Positions 16,784-19,832 of a stretch of DNA of 19,832 nucleotides are shown here, one piece after another. The notes below the pieces were generated by a model. It saw only the letters and a list, made by a program, of their open reading frames with translations, did not search any database and was not told the origin of the DNA. This stretch comes from Lachnospiraceae bacterium UBA938. Its GTDB lineage: Bacteria > Bacillota > Clostridia > Lachnospirales > Lachnospiraceae. The stretch is from assembly GCA_002293475.1 (NCBI GenBank), contig DBDG01000008.1, positions 1-19,832 of the forward strand, read 5' to 3'. Every line of letters begins with the position of its first letter. The first letter of the stretch is position 1. Position numbers and translations under genes: made by a program.

Positions 16784-16829
16784 AACATCCCCATAACGTT
16801 CCCCATCACTCCGCCAGTCAGAAAGATGA

Positions 16830-16909
16830 TTTGCATTTTTCTAGCCAAAGGACGGAGCAAACTCGCTTCGCTCAAACAATGCTCCAACCTTTGTCCAGAA
16901 AAATGCAAA
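16830..16909. repeat. 30-bp inverted repeat upstream of recG
   Basis: Arms 16830-16859 and 16880-16909 pair at 26 of 30 positions; both ends begin or finish with TTTGCATTTTTCT or its complement. The 20-base loop contains the short GCGAAGC turn. Weaker pairing continues outward to roughly 16815 and 16922. It lies 47 bases upstream of recG. It may be a small repeat element or a structured leader; no T-tract follows on the recG strand, so it does not look like a terminator. Confidence 0.8.
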
Positions 16910-16938
16910 CACTTTCCGCCTGTCTCTTCGCCGGCCAA

Positions 16939-16979
16939 GATGTTTAAAGAATCCTGCCCAGTAATCTTTTCAAAACATC
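16939..16979. repeat. Hairpin in the fakA-recG gap
   Basis: GATGTTT (16939-16945) pairs with AAACATC (16973-16979), then AAAGA (16946-16950) with TCTTT (16965-16969) after a three-base bulge; the loop has 14 bases. Together with the elements on either side it makes the gap almost continuously structured. Confidence 0.5.
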
Positions 16980-16994
16980 CAGTTGGAATCCCGA

Positions 16995-17239
16995 ATCGTC
17001 ATATTGCCCAGGCATCATCAGCTCCGGTGACTTGCGTGAGAAAATTAGTGCATCTTAGCTTCTCACGTCAAGTAAGCCTAGCTATGGCCGGACATGGATG
17101 TCCGACCAAGGCTTCACGCGCCATGGATGGCGCTTGAACGCCGGTAGCGGAAGCCGCCGTCACTCAGGGTGAGAAACTTAGATGCACTTATTTTCGGGAG
17201 CCGTCACCGGAGCTGATGATGCTTGGGCAATATGACGAT
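16995..17239. mobile_element. 245-bp palindromic, MITE-like element
   Basis: Terminal inverted repeats of 37 bases (16995-17031 and 17203-17239) match at 36 positions. A second nested pair (17040-17067 and 17168-17195) matches at 24 of 28. The centre holds two short perfect hairpins with GG loops, CGGACAT/ATGTCCG (17089-17104) and GCGCCAT/ATGGCGC (17118-17133), the first inside an AAGCCT/AGGCTT stem, and a GCGG/CCGC stem near 17147-17157. There is no ORF of its own and no clear target-site duplication. The form fits a non-autonomous mobile element or a REP-type repeat cluster; which one cannot be decided from a single copy. Confidence 0.75.
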
Positions 17240-17292
17240 GACCGAGCACCTATGCCGAGCACCTATGACCGAGCACCTATGACCGAGCACCT
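17238..17292. repeat. 14-bp tandem repeat, four copies
   Basis: ATGACCGAGCACCT occurs at 17238-17251, 17265-17278 and 17279-17292, with a 13-base copy lacking one A at 17252-17264. The array is bracketed by two copies of ATATGACGATGACC (17230-17243 and 17293-17306), the first being part of the right end of the palindromic element. It abuts the fakA stop. Confidence 0.92.
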
Positions 17293-17312
17293 ATATGACG
17301 ATGACCCAAGCA

Positions 17313-18995
17313 CTATTCAACCGAAACAATATAGTAATAAATCGGCTGCCCGCCAAACTGCAGCTCAACATCATGTGAAGGGAAGTTTTCCGCCACTTTC
17401 TGTTTCATCTTCTCGGCATCCGCCTCGGCAATCTCTTCCCCGTAGTAAATACTGATCAATTCATTGGCATCGCTGGCAATCTCCGTTATCATCTGATACG
17501 TCACTTCCGCCACGTCACGACCAACGGACAGGATGCCGGCATCGCCGATGCCCATATAATCGCCTTGTTTGATTTCCTTATCCTCTATGGTGGTGTCACG
17601 TATTGCATAGGTGACCTGGCCGGTCTTTACCTTGGCGATCTCCTCGTTCATATTCTGGGTATTTTCTTCAATGCCAAGATCAGCCACATAGTTAATGACT
17701 GCCGTAATGCCCTGTGGCACTGTCTTAGTCGGCAGTACAATGACATTTTTATCTTTTACCAGCATTTTGGCCTGATTGGCGGCCAAGATGATGTTCTTAT
17801 TATTGGGGAGGATATAAATGTGATCCGCATTGACACGGCTGATTGCATTCATCATGTCCTCGGTACTGGGATTCATGGTCTGGCCGCCTTCAATCAGACA
17901 GTCAATTCCCAAGCCGGTGAAAATGTCATTGATACCGGCACCCGCCGATACCGCGATAAACCCGACCTCCTTGCGGGGCAGGTCGGCCGCCGGAACGGCG
18001 GCTTCCGGCTTATCAGGTGCTATGGCAAGGTTATCCTTGGCCTTCTTAAACAGCGTTTCCTGATGTTCTAGGCGCATGTTGTCTATTTTTATGTTTGACA
18101 GCGCCCCGTATTTTAACGACTTCTGGATGGCCAGGCCGGGGTCATTGGTATGCACATGTACTTTGACCACATCATCGTCGGTCACAACGACAATCGAATC
18201 ACCGATGGATTCCAGATAGGCTTTAAAATCCATCTCCTGTTTAATATTAAAATTCCTGGTCAGCATAATGATAAATTCGGTACAATAACCAAATTTGATG
18301 TCCATGTCCGCCTGCGCATCCAAGCTTTGTGAAGTGATGGCCGGCTTTGCTTCGGAAATAGTGAGATCAAGCTCTTTGCCAAGAAAGATGTCATAAGCGC
18401 CTTTCATGACCTCCAGCAGCCCTTGACCGCCAGAGTCAACAACGCCAGCCTGCTTGAGAACCGGCAGCATATCCGGGGTTTTACTCAAGACTTCTTCCGA
18501 ATACTTGATGATCTCTTCAAAGAAGCGCCCCATATCCTCAATGCCTTCTTCCATAAGAGCTCTTGCTTTTTCTGCCCCACCCCTGGACACGGTCAATATT
18601 GTCCCCTCTTTGGGCTTCATAACCGCTTTATAAGCTGTTTCCACGGCTTTGTCAAAAGCATCCGCCAAAATCGGGATGGTGAGTTCGTCATGTTCCCTGG
18701 CAACCTTAGTAAAGCCTCTGAACAGCTGGGACAGGATGACGCCCGAATTGCCTCTGGCACCCCGCAGGGAGCCCGAAGATATGGCCTTGCATACTGTAAG
18801 CATGTCGGCATTTTCCATGACGGCCACTTCTTTAGCCGCCGCCATAATGGTCAATGTCATGTTAGTCCCGGTATCACCGTCCGGAACAGGAAAAACATTT
18901 AACTCATTAATCCATTCCTTGCCGGCTTCCAATTTTTTTGCACCTGCCAAAAACATCTTTGAAAGCAAGCGTGCATCGATCGTATTGTTACCCAC
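17313..18995 (-). CDS. fakA: Fatty acid kinase FakA (YloV, DAK2 domain)
   Basis: ATP-dependent kinase that phosphorylates the carboxyl group of a fatty acid held by a FakB (DegV-family) partner; the acyl phosphate feeds phospholipid synthesis. The 560-residue length fits. The DhaL-like kinase domain (about 1-210) contains VPDGDTGTNM (37-46, with Mg-binding Asp39 and Asp41), the SGSLRGARGNSGVILSQLF stretch (72-90) and VDSGGQGLLE; a middle domain follows and a C-terminal DegV-like domain from about 320. GTG start with AAGGAGG nine bases upstream, inside the gap after asp23 (14 bases). asp23-fakA-recG is a common Firmicutes arrangement. The alternative name is DAK2 domain protein YloV. Confidence 0.95.
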   Translation of the reverse strand: MGNNTIDARLLSKMFLAGAKKLEAGKEWINELNVFPVPDGDTGTNMTLTIMAAAKEVAVMENADMLTVCKAISSGSLRGARGNSGVILSQLFRGFTKVAREHDELTIPILADAFDKAVETAYKAVMKPKEGTILTVSRGGAEKARALMEEGIEDMGRFFEEIIKYSEEVLSKTPDMLPVLKQAGVVDSGGQGLLEVMKGAYDIFLGKELDLTISEAKPAITSQSLDAQADMDIKFGYCTEFIIMLTRNFNIKQEMDFKAYLESIGDSIVVVTDDDVVKVHVHTNDPGLAIQKSLKYGALSNIKIDNMRLEHQETLFKKAKDNLAIAPDKPEAAVPAADLPRKEVGFIAVSAGAGINDIFTGLGIDCLIEGGQTMNPSTEDMMNAISRVNADHIYILPNNKNIILAANQAKMLVKDKNVIVLPTKTVPQGITAVINYVADLGIEENTQNMNEEIAKVKTGQVTYAIRDTTIEDKEIKQGDYMGIGDAGILSVGRDVAEVTYQMITEIASDANELISIYYGEEIAEADAEKMKQKVAENFPSHDVELQFGGQPIYYYIVSVE

Positions 18996-19009
18996 AATAA
19001 CCTTCCTCC

Positions 19010-19369
19010 TTAATCAATCACTCGTACACCTTCCACAAAGATGTTTATTTTTTCTACTGCGATTCCGGTAAACTCTTCAACTTTATATTTTACGTTGCTG
19101 ATCAGATTGTCTGAAACCGCGAGAATACTTACCCCATAGGAAACAATTACATGAAACTCCAGAACCAGCCGGTTATTGACGACACTTACGCCGATCCCCC
19201 TTGTCATGCTGTCCATCTTAAGAAGCTTTACCAGACCGTCTTTTACATTGATGCCCGCCATACCCACGACACCAAAGCACTCATTTGCCACTGAGCCGGC
19301 ATACTGTGCAATCACTTCGTTATCGATTTGTATATTTCCCATATGCGTATTCATAGAAGAAGTTTTCAT
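19010..19369 (-). CDS. yloU: Asp23/Gls24 family envelope stress protein (YloU)
   Basis: Small protein of the Asp23 family (119 residues). Family members associate with the membrane and are tied to cell-envelope homeostasis; the precise biochemical role is not known. Typical features are IDNEVIAQYAGSVANECFGVVGM (from residue 15) and the C-terminal VEKINIFVEGVRV, after the alternating beta-strand part LEFHVIVSYGVSI. No signal or membrane helix. The ATG has an excellent AAGGAGGT. It is the first gene of a long minus-strand series and is divergent from rpmB, exactly as yloU is in Bacillus. Confidence 0.93.
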   Translation of the reverse strand: MKTSSMNTHMGNIQIDNEVIAQYAGSVANECFGVVGMAGINVKDGLVKLLKMDSMTRGIGVSVVNNRLVLEFHVIVSYGVSILAVSDNLISNVKYKVEEFTGIAVEKINIFVEGVRVID

Positions 19370-19406
19370 GGGTGACCTCCTTATATTAAATATAAAACCA
19401 TGTTAT

Positions 19407-19458
19407 ATTATACCCTTATTATGTCAAAAATGAAATACTAAATTTCATACAATGTCAA
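19407..19458 (-). promoter_or_regulatory. Promoter region of asp23/fakA
   Basis: On the minus strand a perfect TATAAT lies at 19407-19412, 38 bases before the asp23 start. Two TTGACA hexamers occur upstream (19422-19427 and 19453-19458) 31 bases apart, but neither is 16-18 bases from the TATAAT: the near one leaves only nine. The TATAAT therefore either uses a weak -35 (TTTCAT at 19430-19435) or an activator. The palindrome ATGAAAT-N5-ATTTCAT (19430-19448) overlaps this -35. Confidence 0.45.
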
Positions 19459-19482
19459 AATATATGGCTACATATTTTATTA

Positions 19483-19512
19483 TTGACAAATTTTATTTTT
19501 TTCTTGCATTAT
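19483..19512 (+). promoter_or_regulatory. Sigma-A-type promoter of rpmB
   Basis: TTGACA (19483-19488), an 18-base T-rich spacer and CATTAT (19507-19512) lie about 60 bases before the rpmB start. A consensus -35 with an acceptable -10 is expected for a ribosomal protein gene. Confidence 0.55.
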
Positions 19513-19570
19513 GACGGTTTATCTGATATCATACTACTGTTGTGATTATTGCCGGTTAGGAGGTGCAAAG

Positions 19571-19756
19571 ATGGCTAAGTGTGATATTTGTGGTAAAGGT
19601 GCTCATTTCGGGCATAATGTAAGCCATTCTAATAGAAAAACAAACAGAATCTGGAACTCTAATATTAAGAGAGTTAAGTGTGTCGTCAACGGAGCTTCTA
19701 AAAGACTTCACGTTTGTACAGCTTGTTTGAAATCTGGAAAAGTTGAGCGGGCATAG
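19571..19756 (+). CDS. rpmB: 50S ribosomal protein L28
   Basis: Large-subunit ribosomal protein, 61 residues, the normal size. MAKCDICGKGAHFGHNVSHS is the characteristic start. Four cysteines form a zinc ribbon of the C+ type: Cys4-x2-Cys7 and Cys49-x2-Cys52, with an extra Cys37. The ATG was chosen because AGGAGGTG stands five bases upstream; an upstream ATG in the same frame at 19511 lacks an SD and would add non-homologous residues. The gene is monocistronic, divergent from asp23/yloU, with its own promoter and terminator. Confidence 0.98.
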   Translation: MAKCDICGKGAHFGHNVSHSNRKTNRIWNSNIKRVKCVVNGASKRLHVCTACLKSGKVERA

Positions 19757-19790
19757 ACAGCAGTGCCTGAGCGTGTATGAGGTTAAAGAC

Positions 19791-19816
19791 AAAAAATCGG
19801 CATCTGCCGATTTTTT
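19791..19816 (+). terminator. Intrinsic terminator of rpmB
   Basis: A perfect 12-bp inverted repeat, AAAAAATCGGCA then a TC loop then TGCCGATTTTTT, starts 35 bases after the rpmB stop. The six T residues make it a textbook factor-independent terminator; the symmetrical A-tract means it could also work for transcripts coming from the right on the other strand. Confidence 0.93.
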
Positions 19817-19832
19817 ATTCTATAGGAAAGTG

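Noticed and set aside
16718..17137. Plus-strand open frame spanning the recG start and hairpin region
   Set aside because: Runs through inverted repeats and the recG N terminus; no ribosome site and no domain-like sequence.
19422..19427. TTGACA as -35 of the asp23 promoter
   Set aside because: Only nine bases separate it from the TATAAT, far below the usual 16-18.

Overview
This window looks like a chromosomal housekeeping segment of a spore-forming, low-to-moderate-GC Firmicute, most likely a clostridium of the Lachnospiraceae type. The evidence is the gene set and its order: a short-form HisG with its HisZ partner, RecU, an Asp23/YloU family protein, FakA (YloV), a DegV protein, the sporulation membrane protein YlbJ, strong AGGAGG-type ribosome binding sites, and the rpmB/yloU/yloV/recG and rsmD/coaD/ylbJ neighbourhoods known from Bacillus and clostridia. 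The species call is inference from the sequence alone.

Layout from left to right. (1) hisZ-hisG on the minus strand, with an ATGA overlap and a good promoter. (2) A minus-strand group starting from a shared divergent region near 5.1 kb: a HAD phosphatase, a small two-helix membrane protein of unknown family, a 15-bp minisatellite, an RluA-family pseudouridine synthase and recU. (3) ylbJ on the plus strand, divergent from the HAD gene and convergent with an amidase gene. (4) A long minus-strand series read right to left: asp23/yloU, fakA/yloV, a 529-bp hairpin-rich gap, recG, a degV (FakB-like) gene, a type IIA topoisomerase pair (B then A), rsmD, coaD, a coiled-coil protein and the membrane-tethered N-acetylmuramoyl-L-alanine amidase. 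(5) rpmB at the right end on the plus strand, divergent from asp23, with a near-perfect intrinsic terminator.

Functionally the window joins histidine biosynthesis entry (HisZG), DNA recombination and topology (RecG, RecU, topoisomerase), ribosome maturation (RsmD, RluA family, L28), CoA synthesis (CoaD), fatty-acid activation for phospholipids (FakA plus a FakB-like DegV protein), cell-wall hydrolysis and sporulation (YlbJ). I see no CRISPR array, prophage, transposase gene, tRNA or rRNA, and no clear novel multi-gene system. The unexplained material is mainly structural: a 245-bp palindromic element with short tandem repeats and further hairpins between fakA and recG, a 7-copy 15-bp minisatellite touching the end of an unknown membrane-protein gene, a long hairpin with a tiny ORF upstream of the amidase, and palindromes at three promoters.
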